Shown here: positions 35,797 to 43,964 of the stretch, piece by piece
Layout of the letters: each line of letters opens with the position of its first letter
Numbering within the stretch: the first letter of the stretch is position 1
NCBI GenBank assembly: GCA_050330205.1
Contig: JBHJOA010000042.1
Location: forward strand, 1-64,000
From: Pelagibius sp050330205
GTDB taxonomy: Bacteria; Pseudomonadota; Alphaproteobacteria; Kiloniellales; Kiloniellaceae
DNA length: 64,000 bases
Direction of reading: 5' to 3'
Notes under the pieces: model-generated
Databases searched by the model: none
Told to the model about the DNA's origin: nothing
What the model saw: only the letters and a program-made list of their open reading frames with translations
Translations under genes and position numbers: made by a program

Positions 35797-36429
35797 TCAG
35801 ACCTCGCTTGAAGGGGTGTTGGGCCGCGTCGCCGCCACCCAGGCCCGCGCGCGCGCCGCCGGGTCGGCGTTCAGGGTGATGTCGGTGACGACGGAGAGAA
35901 CGTCGGCGCCGGCGGCCAGCACCGCCGCCGCCCGCTCCACCGTCAGGCCGCCGATGGCGACCAGCGGCAGATCGCGGACACGCCTTTTCCATTCACCAAC
36001 CTTTTCAAGGCCTTGCTCGCGCCACTTCATCTTCTTGAGGAGGGTCGGATAGACCGGCCCCAGCGCCACGTAGTCGGGATCGAGCGCCAGCGCGCGCGCC
36101 AGCTCGGCGTCGTCGTGGGTGCTGATGCCGAGCCGGATCCCCGCGGCGCGGATGGCGTCGAGGTCGGCGCCGTCGAGGTCTTCCTGGCCCAGGTGGACGA
36201 AGTCACAGCCCTCCTCGATGGCGAGGCGCCAGTAGTCGTTGACGACGAGCTGGCAGCCGGCGTCGGCGCAGAGCACCTTGGCGATGCGGATCTCGCGGCG
36301 CGTCTCCTCCTCGCTGAGGTTCTTCACCCGCAGCTGCACCAGCTTCACCCCGCAGGGCAGCAGGCGGCGCAGCCAGTCGCAACCGTCGACGATGGGATAG
36401 AAGGGATCGAGGGTGACAGGGCGCCTCAT
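35797..36429 (-). CDS. thiE: Thiamine-phosphate synthase ThiE
   Basis: The 210-residue TIM-barrel enzyme couples HMP-pyrophosphate with thiazole phosphate to thiamine phosphate. Recognisable segments are QLRVKN near the N-terminus, LVVNDYW, FVHLGQEDLDGADL, LGISTHDDAELARAL, YVALGPVYPT and VAIGGLTVE. ATG 36429 overlaps the thiG stop as ATGA. The length matches the family. Confidence 0.92.
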   Translation of the reverse strand: MRRPVTLDPFYPIVDGCDWLRRLLPCGVKLVQLRVKNLSEEETRREIRIAKVLCADAGCQLVVNDYWRLAIEEGCDFVHLGQEDLDGADLDAIRAAGIRLGISTHDDAELARALALDPDYVALGPVYPTLLKKMKWREQGLEKVGEWKRRVRDLPLVAIGGLTVERAAAVLAAGADVLSVVTDITLNADPAARARAWVAATRPNTPSSEV

Positions 36430-37199
36430 CCCAGGAACGCCTTGCCGACGACGGGGGTCGAGGGGGCCGCCATGTCGCGCGGCTCCATCGGGTCGGCCTC
36501 GCAGGCGCGCCGGCCGGCGGCCACCGCCTGGGCGAAGGCCGCCGCCATGGCGACCGGATCGCCGGCGCGTGCCACCGCGGTGTTCACCAGCACCGCGTCG
36601 TAGCCGAGTTCCATGGCCGCCGCGGCGTGCGAGGGCAGGCCGAGCCCGGCATCGACCACCAGCGGCACGTCGGGAAAGTGGGCGCGCAGGCTGCGCAGGC
36701 CGTAGCGGTTGTTGAGGCCGAGGCCGGAGCCGATGGGCGCGCCCCAGGGCATCAGCACGCGGCAACCGGCGTCGACCAGCCGCCCCGCCGCCACCAGGTC
36801 CTCGGTGGTGTAGGGAAACACCTCGAAACCGTCCTCGGTGAGGATCGCCGCCGCCTCGACCAGGCCGAAGAGGTCCGGCTGCAGGCTGTCGTCGTCGCCG
36901 ATCACCTCCAGCTTCACCCAGGGCGTGTCGAAAACCTCGCGCGCCATCTGTGCGGTGGTGACCGCCTCCTTCACCGTGTGGCAGCCGGCGGTGTTGGGCA
37001 GCACGCGCACGCCGAGGTCGCGGACCAGCGACCAGAAGGCCTGGCCGTCGCGCCGCTCCGCCGACTCCCGGCGCAGCGAGACGGTCACCACCTCGGCGCC
37101 GGACGCGCGCACCGCCTCGGCGAGGATCGCCGGCGAGGGATACTGCGCTGTGCCCAGCATCAGGCGGCTGTTCAGCTCGACGCCATAGAATTTCCGCAT
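36426..37199 (-). CDS. thiG: Thiazole synthase ThiG
   Basis: The 257-residue TIM-barrel enzyme builds the thiamine thiazole from deoxyxylulose phosphate, dehydroglycine and ThiS thiocarboxylate. It shows NTAGCHT, VKLEVIGDD with the Schiff-base Lys, VLMPWGAPIGSG and DAGLGLPSHAAAAMELG. It begins four bases after the thiS stop. With ThiO supplying dehydroglycine aerobically, the pathway is the B. subtilis type. Confidence 0.95.
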   Translation of the reverse strand: MRKFYGVELNSRLMLGTAQYPSPAILAEAVRASGAEVVTVSLRRESAERRDGQAFWSLVRDLGVRVLPNTAGCHTVKEAVTTAQMAREVFDTPWVKLEVIGDDDSLQPDLFGLVEAAAILTEDGFEVFPYTTEDLVAAGRLVDAGCRVLMPWGAPIGSGLGLNNRYGLRSLRAHFPDVPLVVDAGLGLPSHAAAAMELGYDAVLVNTAVARAGDPVAMAAAFAQAVAAGRRACEADPMEPRDMAAPSTPVVGKAFLG

Positions 37200-37202
37200 G
37201 GT

Positions 37203-37400
37203 TCAGCCTCCCTGCATCGGCGCGATGACCTCGACCCGGTCGCCCTCGCCGAGCGCGACGTCGCCGCGCGCGGTCCGCGCCACGAAGGCGCCGTTCACCG
37301 CCGTGGCGACCCCGGCGCCCCGGTAGCCGAGTTCCGCCAGCACGGCGTCGAGGCGCGCGCCGGCCACCTCAACGGGCTTGCCGTTCAAGACGATCCGCAT
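37203..37400 (-). CDS. thiS: ThiS sulfur-carrier protein
   Basis: The 65-residue ubiquitin-like protein ends in Gly-Gly (MQGG), the site of thiocarboxylate formation. It starts MRIVLNGKPVEV as usual for ThiS. Its start overlaps the thiO end by 32 bases. An adenylating ThiF is not in this operon. Confidence 0.94.
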   Translation of the reverse strand: MRIVLNGKPVEVAGARLDAVLAELGYRGAGVATAVNGAFVARTARGDVALGEGDRVEVIAPMQGG

Positions 37401-38379
37401 CGCTCTCCTCCTCTTCGCCGAAGGCCAGCGCGGCGGCGCGGCGCGCCATCGCCGGCGCCAGCAGGAAGCCGTGCCGGTAGAGGCCGTTGACGTGAATGCG
37501 ATCAGCCTCGCGCCGGACCTGCGGCAGGTTGTCGGGAAAGGCCGGGCGCGCGTCGGCGCCGATCTCCACCACCTCGGCCTCGCCGAAGGCCGGGTGCAGC
37601 GCGTAGGCGGCGCCGAGCAACTCCATCACCGAGCGCGCCGTCGCCGGCGCCCGCGAGGCACTTTCGATCGTCGTGGCGCCGATCATGTAGAGGCCCGCAC
37701 CGCGCGGGACGAGGTAGATCGGGATGCGCGGATGCAGCAGCCGGATGGTCCGCGTGAGCGCGAGCTCCCGGCAGCGCAATGCCAGCATCTCGCCGCGCAC
37801 GCCGCGCAGCTCCGGCAGGCGGTCGCGGGCCGCGAGGCCACGGCAGTCGAGGGTGACGTCGCCGTGCGGCGCCTCGGACGCGTCGCAGCCAAAGCGCAGC
37901 TCGGCGCCGCCGCGGCGCAGGCGCTCCGCCAAGGCCCGGGTCGCCGCGCGCGGGTCGAGATGAGCCTCGCCGGCGAAGAACAGACCCTCGCGGAAGCGTC
38001 CGTCGAGGTCCGGCTCCAGCGCGGCGACCGCCGCCGCATCGACACGCTCGAAGTTGTTCGTGCGGCGGGCGAAGCGCCGCAGCTCGCCGGTGTCGCGTCC
38101 AGGCGCCAGCACCAGGGTGCCGCGCCGCGTGACGCCGCCGGCGTGCTCGTCCCACCAGTCGGCCGCCGCCGCGCCGAGACGCACCACTTCCGGCTCGGCG
38201 CTTTCCCCCTCGCACCACGGCGCCAGCATGCCGCCGGCCCACCAGGAGCAGGACTGCGGCCCGAGGTCCGGCGCGCGTTCCACCAGGGTCACCGCCGTGC
38301 CGCGCTTCTGCAGTTCGACGGCGCAGCAGAGGCCGGCGACGCCGGCACCCAGAACCGTGGCAGTCATCGTGGCACGCAT
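37369..38379 (-). CDS. thiO: Glycine oxidase ThiO
   Basis: The 336-residue FAD enzyme has the Rossmann dinucleotide motif in VLGAGVAGLCCAVELQKRG near its N-terminus and DAAO-family segments later (VNGLYRHGFLLAPAMA near the C-terminus). It oxidises glycine to the imine needed by ThiG. ATG 38379 is chosen for its GGAGGTGAT ribosome site; ATG 38367 is less likely. The gene begins four bases after thiD. Confidence 0.9.
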   Translation of the reverse strand: MRATMTATVLGAGVAGLCCAVELQKRGTAVTLVERAPDLGPQSCSWWAGGMLAPWCEGESAEPEVVRLGAAAADWWDEHAGGVTRRGTLVLAPGRDTGELRRFARRTNNFERVDAAAVAALEPDLDGRFREGLFFAGEAHLDPRAATRALAERLRRGGAELRFGCDASEAPHGDVTLDCRGLAARDRLPELRGVRGEMLALRCRELALTRTIRLLHPRIPIYLVPRGAGLYMIGATTIESASRAPATARSVMELLGAAYALHPAFGEAEVVEIGADARPAFPDNLPQVRREADRIHVNGLYRHGFLLAPAMARRAAALAFGEEEESDADRLERQAR

Positions 38380-38383
38380 GGGA

Positions 38384-39217
38384 TCACCTCCACAGGGCAT
38401 GGAAGTGGTGCACCGGTCCATGGCCCGAGCCGACGGCGAGCCCATCGGCGGCGGCGATGGCGCCCTGCAGGTAGGCATGGGCGCGCTCGACCGCCGCCGT
38501 GGTCTCCAGTCCCCCGGCGAGGCCGGCGGCGACGGCCGCCGAGAGGGTACAGCCGGTGCCGTGGGTGTTGCGGGTGTCGCGGCGCGGGGCCTCGAGACGC
38601 CGCACGGCGCCGTCGCCCGTCACCAGCAGGTCGATGCAGCGCGGGCCGCGGCCGTGGCCGCCCTTCATCAGCACCGCTTTCGGCCCGAGGGCGAGCAGCG
38701 CCTGGCCCTGGGCGATCATCTCGTCCTCGCCGGCGGCCTCGGCGACTTCCAGCAGGCGTCCAGCCTCCGGCAGGTTCGGGGTCACAAGGCCGGCCAGGGG
38801 CAACAGATCCGCGCGCAGGGCCGCCACAGCGTCGTCGGGCAGCAGCGCATCGCCCGACTTCGCCACCATCACCGGATCGAGCACGATGGGAATGTCGCGG
38901 CCTTCGAGTCCCCGCGCCACCGCGCGGATGACCCGCGGATCGCCCAGCATGCCGATCTTGACGGCGGCGACCGCGAGGTCGGCGAAGACGGCTTCAATCT
39001 GCGCGGCAACGATGTCGGCGGGGATGGGATGCACGGCGGTCACGGCGCGGGTGTTCTGCGCAGTGACCGCGGTGATGACGCTGGCACCGTAGACGCCGAG
39101 CGCCGAGAAGGCCTTCAGGTCCGCCTGGATGCCGGCGCCGCCGCCGCTGTCGGAGCCGGCGATGGTCAGCGCGATGGGCGCTCGAATGTCGCCGCTGCGC
39201 GCGAAGTCTGACGTCAC
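38384..39217 (-). CDS. thiD: HMP / HMP-phosphate kinase ThiD
   Basis: The 277-residue ribokinase-fold kinase has TIAGSDSGGGAGIQADLK near the N-terminus, VLDPVMVAKSGD, TPNLPEA and the anion hole NTHGTGCTLSAA. It phosphorylates HMP twice. The start is GTG 39217 behind GGAGAGGTG. It is the first gene of the thi operon, about 70 nt after the TPP riboswitch. Confidence 0.94.
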   Translation of the reverse strand: MTSDFARSGDIRAPIALTIAGSDSGGGAGIQADLKAFSALGVYGASVITAVTAQNTRAVTAVHPIPADIVAAQIEAVFADLAVAAVKIGMLGDPRVIRAVARGLEGRDIPIVLDPVMVAKSGDALLPDDAVAALRADLLPLAGLVTPNLPEAGRLLEVAEAAGEDEMIAQGQALLALGPKAVLMKGGHGRGPRCIDLLVTGDGAVRRLEAPRRDTRNTHGTGCTLSAAVAAGLAGGLETTAAVERAHAYLQGAIAAADGLAVGSGHGPVHHFHALWR

Positions 39218-39285
39218 CTGTCACCTCTCCTTCTCAGGCCATCAACTGGGCCGGTGAAGGAAAAGCGGATCGAGGTTCTGGAGAT

Positions 39286-39384
39286 GTCGTGACCCGTTCC
39301 CTTCGCCGGCATTACCCGGATCAGGTTCATTGGGTTGACGCCTCTGCGCCTCTCAGCCCTTTCGAGCACCCCAACGGTGAGTCA
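39286..39384 (-). ncRNA. TPP riboswitch (THI element)
   Basis: On the minus strand the conserved THI-box elements appear in order: the P1/P2 arm, GGGCTGAGAGG, then GAACCTGATCC, GGGTAATGCCGG and CGAAGGGA. These are the TPP-binding core. It lies in the leader of thiD and so should lower expression of the whole thiD-thiX operon when thiamine pyrophosphate is high. Nearby sequence around the thiD ribosome site suggests translational control, since no T-run terminator is seen. Confidence 0.96.
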
Positions 39385-39428
39385 GGAGATAACAGGTCGC
39401 GCGGAGCCTTTCAACCCCGCGCCGGCAA

Positions 39429-40325
39429 TCAGCAGTCGACGGGAGCGGAAAACTCGCGCTGAGAGTCGGGCTCGCAGCCGTGGCGGCGCGGCCGAGGCGA
39501 AGGGTGTGGTAGCGCCGTCTTCGCGATCGACTCGCCCGGCGCGCGCAGGCAAGGCGGCAGCGGCAGCCCCGCCCCGGCGTAGATCGCGGTCATCGCCGAG
39601 CGCACGGCCATACTGTCGAGCCCAACCTCTTCGAAATGGCGCTTCATGGCCGGGCGCCGGTCTTCCAGCCAGACCACCATATCCGCCTTTGCAGCAGGGT
39701 CGAGAGGCGCAGCGTTCAGTCCGAACATCTCCGCCTCGCGGTCGCGGCGGCGCTGCAGTCCGGCATGACGGCTTCGGTTTGAGCCGAAGCGGATCTCGTA
39801 CCACGCCCGCGGCCGGGAACCGTCGTGCAGGGCGGCGACCAGCTCGGGGCCGATCAGGGCCGGATTGCTGTAGGCCAGCGAGAACAGCGCCACCATTTCG
39901 CGCGCCCCACCGAGGCGATCGCTCAATTCACGGCCGAGCCGGCGCTGCAGCAAGGCTTCGGTGTCCGGCCGCGTCAGCTCGAAGAGCGCCCGTGCCTGTG
40001 CCCGCGACAGCGTGAAACTGAAGCACTCCGGCGCTGCCATCAGCGTCTTGGCAGCGGCAGGATCCTGCCGGGACAGGGCCTCGCCGACACCGACCAGCAG
40101 GCTTCGGTCCTGCGCCGTCAGGGCGATGCCGACGGCCGCCAGGTCGCTTTCCAGAGACTCGCGGGGTGGCCAGCCCGGCGTGTTGGCCAGCATGGCATAG
40201 CCGATGCCGAGGGTGGGGATGCCGCGGCCATCGCAGTGGACTCCCCGCTCGAGGCCGTCATGTCCGGCAAGAAATTCGAAGACCGCCTTCTCGAAGGCAC
40301 CCTCGACGCGCCTGGGTTCGATCAT
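39429..40325 (-). CDS. Lysozyme-fold (phage-lysozyme-like) protein
   Basis: The 298-residue protein starts at ATG 40325 with a GGGAGAGG ribosome site. The N-terminal region FLAGHDGLERGVHCDG with IPTLGIGYAM resembles the Glu/Asp active-site opening of T4-type muramidases, and the later AWYEIRFGSNRSRHAGLQRR and EAEMFGL match a widespread lysozyme-like family. Here the usual Glu-x8-Asp arrangement is uncertain, so activity may be lost. No signal peptide. The last 40 residues are unrelated and basic. It stands alone; no phage genes are nearby. Confidence 0.55.
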   Translation of the reverse strand: MIEPRRVEGAFEKAVFEFLAGHDGLERGVHCDGRGIPTLGIGYAMLANTPGWPPRESLESDLAAVGIALTAQDRSLLVGVGEALSRQDPAAAKTLMAAPECFSFTLSRAQARALFELTRPDTEALLQRRLGRELSDRLGGAREMVALFSLAYSNPALIGPELVAALHDGSRPRAWYEIRFGSNRSRHAGLQRRRDREAEMFGLNAAPLDPAAKADMVVWLEDRRPAMKRHFEEVGLDSMAVRSAMTAIYAGAGLPLPPCLRAPGESIAKTALPHPSPRPRRHGCEPDSQREFSAPVDC

Positions 40326-40440
40326 CACAGGCCTCTCCCACTACCCGAGATAGAACAAGGGTCGGCTTCCTCGACGTCAAATGTCAATACCCCCAAAGGA
40401 TCCAGGACGGAATCGCTAGTGCCGGAACCCGATGCCAGGC

Positions 40441-41154
40441 TCAGCGCGTGCGCTGAAAGACGATCACCGAAAGGAACCTTACCGGCAGCTTGCGCAGTTC
40501 CTCGGGGCCGTGCGCCGCACTGGCGTTGAAGAACAGCGAGTCGCCCGGCTTCAGTTGGTAGACGCGGCGGCCGTGGCGGTAGCCGACCTCTCCCTCCAGG
40601 ACGTAGACGAATTCCATGCCCTGGTGGCGGAAGTTGGGATAAGCCTCCGCTTCGTCGGTCAGGGTGATCAGGTAGGGCTCGTAGGCAATGTCGCCGGGAA
40701 AGGGATGCCCCAGCAGCCGGTACTGGTGGCCCGCCCGGGTGCCACGGCGCTCGATGGCGACGCCCTTGCCGCCCTTCACATGGGTGACCTCGTGCTTCTG
40801 GTCGAAGTCGGCGAAGAAGCTCGTCATCGGCACGTTCAGCGCACCGGCAAGGCTCTGCAGGGTCGAGAGCGACGGCGAGATGGCGCCGTTCTCGACCTTG
40901 GAAAGCATGCCCGCCGAGAGCCCCGCCTGACCCGCCAGTTCGGCCATGGTCATGTCCTGGCGCTTGCGAAGTGCCCGCACCTGCGCGCCAATGGCTTCCT
41001 CGATGGACGGGCTGTCGGCGGAGGCCGGCGCCGAGGACAGTGTCGCCAGGGGCAGCGGGATCTCCCTGGCGCCGGCCCGGTAGTCGGGGCCGCGCCTCGC
41101 CTGGGCGGCCTTCGCCGGGGCCGTGGTTCCGCCTGCCGAAGTCTTCCTGGCCAC
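40441..41154 (-). CDS. XRE-family regulator with C-terminal cupin sensor domain
   Basis: The start GTG 41154 is set by GAGGAG seven bases upstream; the open frame extends further but without coding character. The 237-residue protein has a helix-turn-helix (DMTMAELAGQAGLSAGMLSKVENG, middle third) and a cupin beta-barrel (HQGMEFVYVLEGEVGYRHG, then LKPGDSLFF) at the C-terminus. Such regulators (PuuR/MdcY class) sense small metabolites. It is divergent from the partner-switch operon and could control it through the repeats at 41267-41286. Confidence 0.82.
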   Translation of the reverse strand: MARKTSAGGTTAPAKAAQARRGPDYRAGAREIPLPLATLSSAPASADSPSIEEAIGAQVRALRKRQDMTMAELAGQAGLSAGMLSKVENGAISPSLSTLQSLAGALNVPMTSFFADFDQKHEVTHVKGGKGVAIERRGTRAGHQYRLLGHPFPGDIAYEPYLITLTDEAEAYPNFRHQGMEFVYVLEGEVGYRHGRRVYQLKPGDSLFFNASAAHGPEELRKLPVRFLSVIVFQRTR

Positions 41155-41266
41155 TTGTCCGCTCCTCGGGTTCGGAACTGCGTGGAGCCGCCGCCGGGGT
41201 GCAGCGACCGGCGGTTGAAGCGCCGGGCGGGACCATACCTTTTCGGCCCGCAGCGACACAAGGGAC

Positions 41267-41286
41267 GGTTAACCAATAACCAATAG
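41267..41286. promoter_or_regulatory. Candidate operator: repeated TAACCAA next to GGTTAACC palindrome
   Basis: An 8-bp palindrome GGTTAACC is followed at once by a second TAACCAA unit, in the 176-bp divergent gap between the XRE-cupin gene and the phosphatase gene. It lies about 45 bp upstream of the latter. This is the only AT-rich patch in that gap. Confidence 0.4.
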
Positions 41287-41330
41287 GATGACCGGCGTAG
41301 CACGTGATCGTGCGTTGCGCGCCAGGATCC

Positions 41331-42395
41331 ATGTCGAAACAGAACCAGATCAGGACGGCCGACCGTCGCCGCCGCGGCCTCGCCGAACAGCTCGACTTTC
41401 TCGGCGATCTCGGCGTCCGCCTCGCCGAGGCGCCCGACCCCGTCGAGGTTCTGCGGGCGGCGCTGCCCGAGGTTCTCGCGCAGCTCGAAGAAGCGGCGTG
41501 GCCTTCGCCCGAGTCCGGCGGCGATGAATCCGCCTTCTCCCACGCGGCGACGGGACTGGCGAAGCTCGCCCTTGCCAACGCCGCGCTGCGCGATCGCCTG
41601 GCCGAGCAACTGCGCATCGGCGACAGCCTGGAGATGGCCGCCGACCTGCAGCACAGCCTCCAGCCCGACTGCGAACCGGGTGACCTGCCGATCTGGGGCG
41701 TGAACCTGCCGGCGCGCAAGCTGTCGGGCGACTTCTTCGACTTCTACCCGCTGGACGAGGCGCGCATCGCCTTCGCGCTCGGCGACGTCTCCGGCAAGGG
41801 CATGAACGCCGCGCTGCTGATGGCCAAGACCATCGGCCTGTTCCGCTGCCTCGGCAAGCGCATCGACGCGCCGGCGCAACTGCTCGAAGCGATCAATGCG
41901 GAACTCTGCGAAACCGCGTCGCGCGGCATGTTCGTGACCATGGTGGCGGGCCACTACCGCACCGCCGACGGCACGGTGCGCCTGGCCAACGCCGGCCACC
42001 TGCCGCCGCTGCTGCGCCGCCGCGACCGCAGCTACGAGTCCTATCCGGCCTCGGCGCCGCCGCTCGGCATCCTGCCGGCGATCCGGGCGACCGAGGAACG
42101 CATCGACCTCGACGGCGGCGAACTCTACGTCTTCACCGACGGGCTGACGGAGTACCGCCACGTCACCGGCGAGCGCCTGGGCGTGGAGGGACTGATCCAG
42201 CTGATCGAGGCGCTGGCCGAGGCTCCGCTGGCGCGACGCCTGGAGGAACTGCTGTCGACCCTGGAGCAGGAGGGCGGCTGGGAAGCGCGCGACGACCTGA
42301 CGGTGCTGGCCATCGACGATTCCTGGGTGCGCGGCGACGCCGGAATCGACGCCGACATCGAAAGGGCGGCCGCCGCCCCGGAGTGCGGCGGATGA
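41331..42395 (+). CDS. PP2C-type (SpoIIE/RsbU) serine phosphatase
   Basis: The 354-residue protein starts at ATG 41331. Residues 1-105 are helical and may be a dimerisation or sensor region without a recognisable input domain. A complete SpoIIE-type phosphatase follows: QHSLQP (107-112), SGDFFD (132-137) and GDVSGKG (151-157) with the metal Asp, ANAGH (219-223), VFTDGLTE (267-274) and the final DDLTVLA. In partner-switching systems it dephosphorylates a STAS antagonist. Its stop overlaps the kinase start as ATGA. Confidence 0.88.
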   Translation: MSKQNQIRTADRRRRGLAEQLDFLGDLGVRLAEAPDPVEVLRAALPEVLAQLEEAAWPSPESGGDESAFSHAATGLAKLALANAALRDRLAEQLRIGDSLEMAADLQHSLQPDCEPGDLPIWGVNLPARKLSGDFFDFYPLDEARIAFALGDVSGKGMNAALLMAKTIGLFRCLGKRIDAPAQLLEAINAELCETASRGMFVTMVAGHYRTADGTVRLANAGHLPPLLRRRDRSYESYPASAPPLGILPAIRATEERIDLDGGELYVFTDGLTEYRHVTGERLGVEGLIQLIEALAEAPLARRLEELLSTLEQEGGWEARDDLTVLAIDDSWVRGDAGIDADIERAAAAPECGG

Positions 42396-42829
42396 CGGCG
42401 GTGGCAGCCGAAGAGAGCGTGCTGGAACTGCGCTTCCCGGCGCGGGCCGACCGCATGGTCCTGGTGCGCGACATCGTGCGCAGCGCCTCGCGCTTCTGCG
42501 GTTTCGACGAGACGGCCACGCAGGACATCGTTCTCGCCGTGGGCGAGGCCTGCCAGAACGTCATCCTACATGCCTACAACGACCGCGAAGTCGGACCGAT
42601 CGTGCTCGCCATCCTGCGCGCGGCCGACCGCCTGGTGCTGCGCGTCACCGACTTCGGCACGGCCGCCGACCCCGCGCAGTTCAAGCCGCGCGACCTCGGC
42701 GAGCTGCGGCCGGGCGGCCTCGGCATCCACTTCATTCAGCAGGTGATGGACAGCGCCGACTTCGGCCCCGGCCCCGACGGCGTCGGCAACGTCCTGCAGA
42801 TGACCAAGAAGAAAGGACTGGCGACATGA
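42392..42829 (+). CDS. RsbW/SpoIIAB-type serine kinase (HATPase_c)
   Basis: The 145-residue GHKL ATPase-fold kinase has the N-box GEACQNVILHAY (Glu52, Asn56), the G1 box VTDFG (Asp87) and a G2 box GGLGIHFI (108-115). Length and layout match RsbW-type kinases that phosphorylate a STAS partner and often hold a sigma factor. It overlaps the genes on both sides by four bases. No sigma-factor gene occurs in the operon. Confidence 0.88.
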   Translation: MTAVAAEESVLELRFPARADRMVLVRDIVRSASRFCGFDETATQDIVLAVGEACQNVILHAYNDREVGPIVLAILRAADRLVLRVTDFGTAADPAQFKPRDLGELRPGGLGIHFIQQVMDSADFGPGPDGVGNVLQMTKKKGLAT

Positions 42830-43158
42830 CGGCGGCGATCCGCGAAGAACGAGGCTGCCTGGTCGTCGACCTCGGCGGCGAGATCGACCTCGACCGCGCG
42901 CCGGAGGTCCGCAACCTGCTGCTCGATTGCGTCGGCCGCGGGTGCGACGTCCTGGTCGACCTGTCGCAGGTCAGCTACATCGACAGCTCGGGAATCGCCA
43001 GCCTCGTCGAGGCGCTGCAGCGGGCCGGCAAGGGCGGTACCGGGCTGGGGCTCATCGCGGTCAGCCCGGCGGTGTTGCGGGTCTTCGAACTGGCGCGCCT
43101 CGACAAGGTCTTCGCCATGCATCCCGACCTCGACACCGCCCTGGCGGCGAGGGCCTAG
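42826..43158 (+). CDS. STAS-domain anti-sigma-factor antagonist / MlaB-like protein
   Basis: The 110-residue single STAS domain has the phosphoacceptor loop YIDSSGI, with Ser54/Ser55 aligned to the SpoIIAA/RsbV serine. Its ATG overlaps the kinase stop. The next gene, mlaE, begins four bases later. E. coli MlaB is likewise a lone STAS protein within the Mla operon that binds the MlaF ATPase, so this protein could serve both as kinase substrate and as the MlaB subunit. This dual role is my inference. Confidence 0.86.
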   Translation: MTAAIREERGCLVVDLGGEIDLDRAPEVRNLLLDCVGRGCDVLVDLSQVSYIDSSGIASLVEALQRAGKGGTGLGLIAVSPAVLRVFELARLDKVFAMHPDLDTALAARA

Positions 43159-43162
43159 GACC

Positions 43163-43960
43163 ATGGCGATGCTGCGGTTGGCGGAGGGAGTCGGACGCAG
43201 CGCGGTGCGCGGCGTCGAGGAGGTCGGCTTCGCGGCAGCGCTGTTCCTCGAGTCGCTGCTCTGGGCGGGCCTCGGTCCGGCCCGGCGGCAGCCGGTGCGG
43301 CTTTCCGCCGTTGTGGTGCAGATGATGCAGATCGGCGTCGGTGCGCTGCCGATCGCCACGGTGCTGGCGGCGACCATCGGCATGATGCTGGCGATCCAGA
43401 GCCTCTACAGCCTCGGCCTGTTCGGCGCAGAGTCCTTCGCCACCATCGGCATCGCCCTGTCGGTGGTGCGCGAGTTCGCGCCGCTGATCATCGCCATCCT
43501 CATCGCCGGGCGCTCCGGCTCCGCCCTGGCGGCGCGCTTCAGCACCATGATGATCAACCAGGAGGTCGACGCCCTGCGTGTCAGCGGCATCTCGCCAGTG
43601 CGCTTCCTGGTCGCTCCCGCCCTCTTCGCCATGATGGTCATGGTGCCCTGCCTGACCATGTGGGCCAACATCGTCGCCCTCACCGCCGCAGGCTTCTTCG
43701 TCACCGCCGAACTCGACATCAGCATGGCCGCCTACTTCGCCGACACCGTGGCCGCGCTTTCGGTGAACGACCTGGCGCACGGCCTCGGCAAGAGCGTGCT
43801 CTTCGCGGCGCTGATCGCACTGGTCTCCGCGGTCAACGGCGCGCTGGCCGACGGCGGCGCCGAGGGAGTCGGGCGGCGCACCACGCGCGCGGTGGTGCAT
43901 TCGATCGCCGCCATCATCGTGGTCGACATGATCTTCGCCTTCGTCGTGACCAGCGGATAG
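43163..43960 (+). CDS. mlaE: MlaE-family ABC permease
   Basis: The 265-residue membrane protein of the MlaE/TrnI permease family has a cytoplasmic amphipathic N-terminus, five to six helices and conserved GRSGSALAARFSTMMINQEVDALR. It forms the inner-membrane core of a phospholipid transporter. It starts four bases after the STAS gene and ends four before mlaF. Confidence 0.9.
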   Translation: MAMLRLAEGVGRSAVRGVEEVGFAAALFLESLLWAGLGPARRQPVRLSAVVVQMMQIGVGALPIATVLAATIGMMLAIQSLYSLGLFGAESFATIGIALSVVREFAPLIIAILIAGRSGSALAARFSTMMINQEVDALRVSGISPVRFLVAPALFAMMVMVPCLTMWANIVALTAAGFFVTAELDISMAAYFADTVAALSVNDLAHGLGKSVLFAALIALVSAVNGALADGGAEGVGRRTTRAVVHSIAAIIVVDMIFAFVVTSG

Positions 43961-43964
43961 GCCG

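Noticed and set aside
41304..41330. Upstream in-frame start for the PP2C phosphatase
   Set aside because: ATG 41331 has a better placed AGGA and the upstream nine codons show no coding character.
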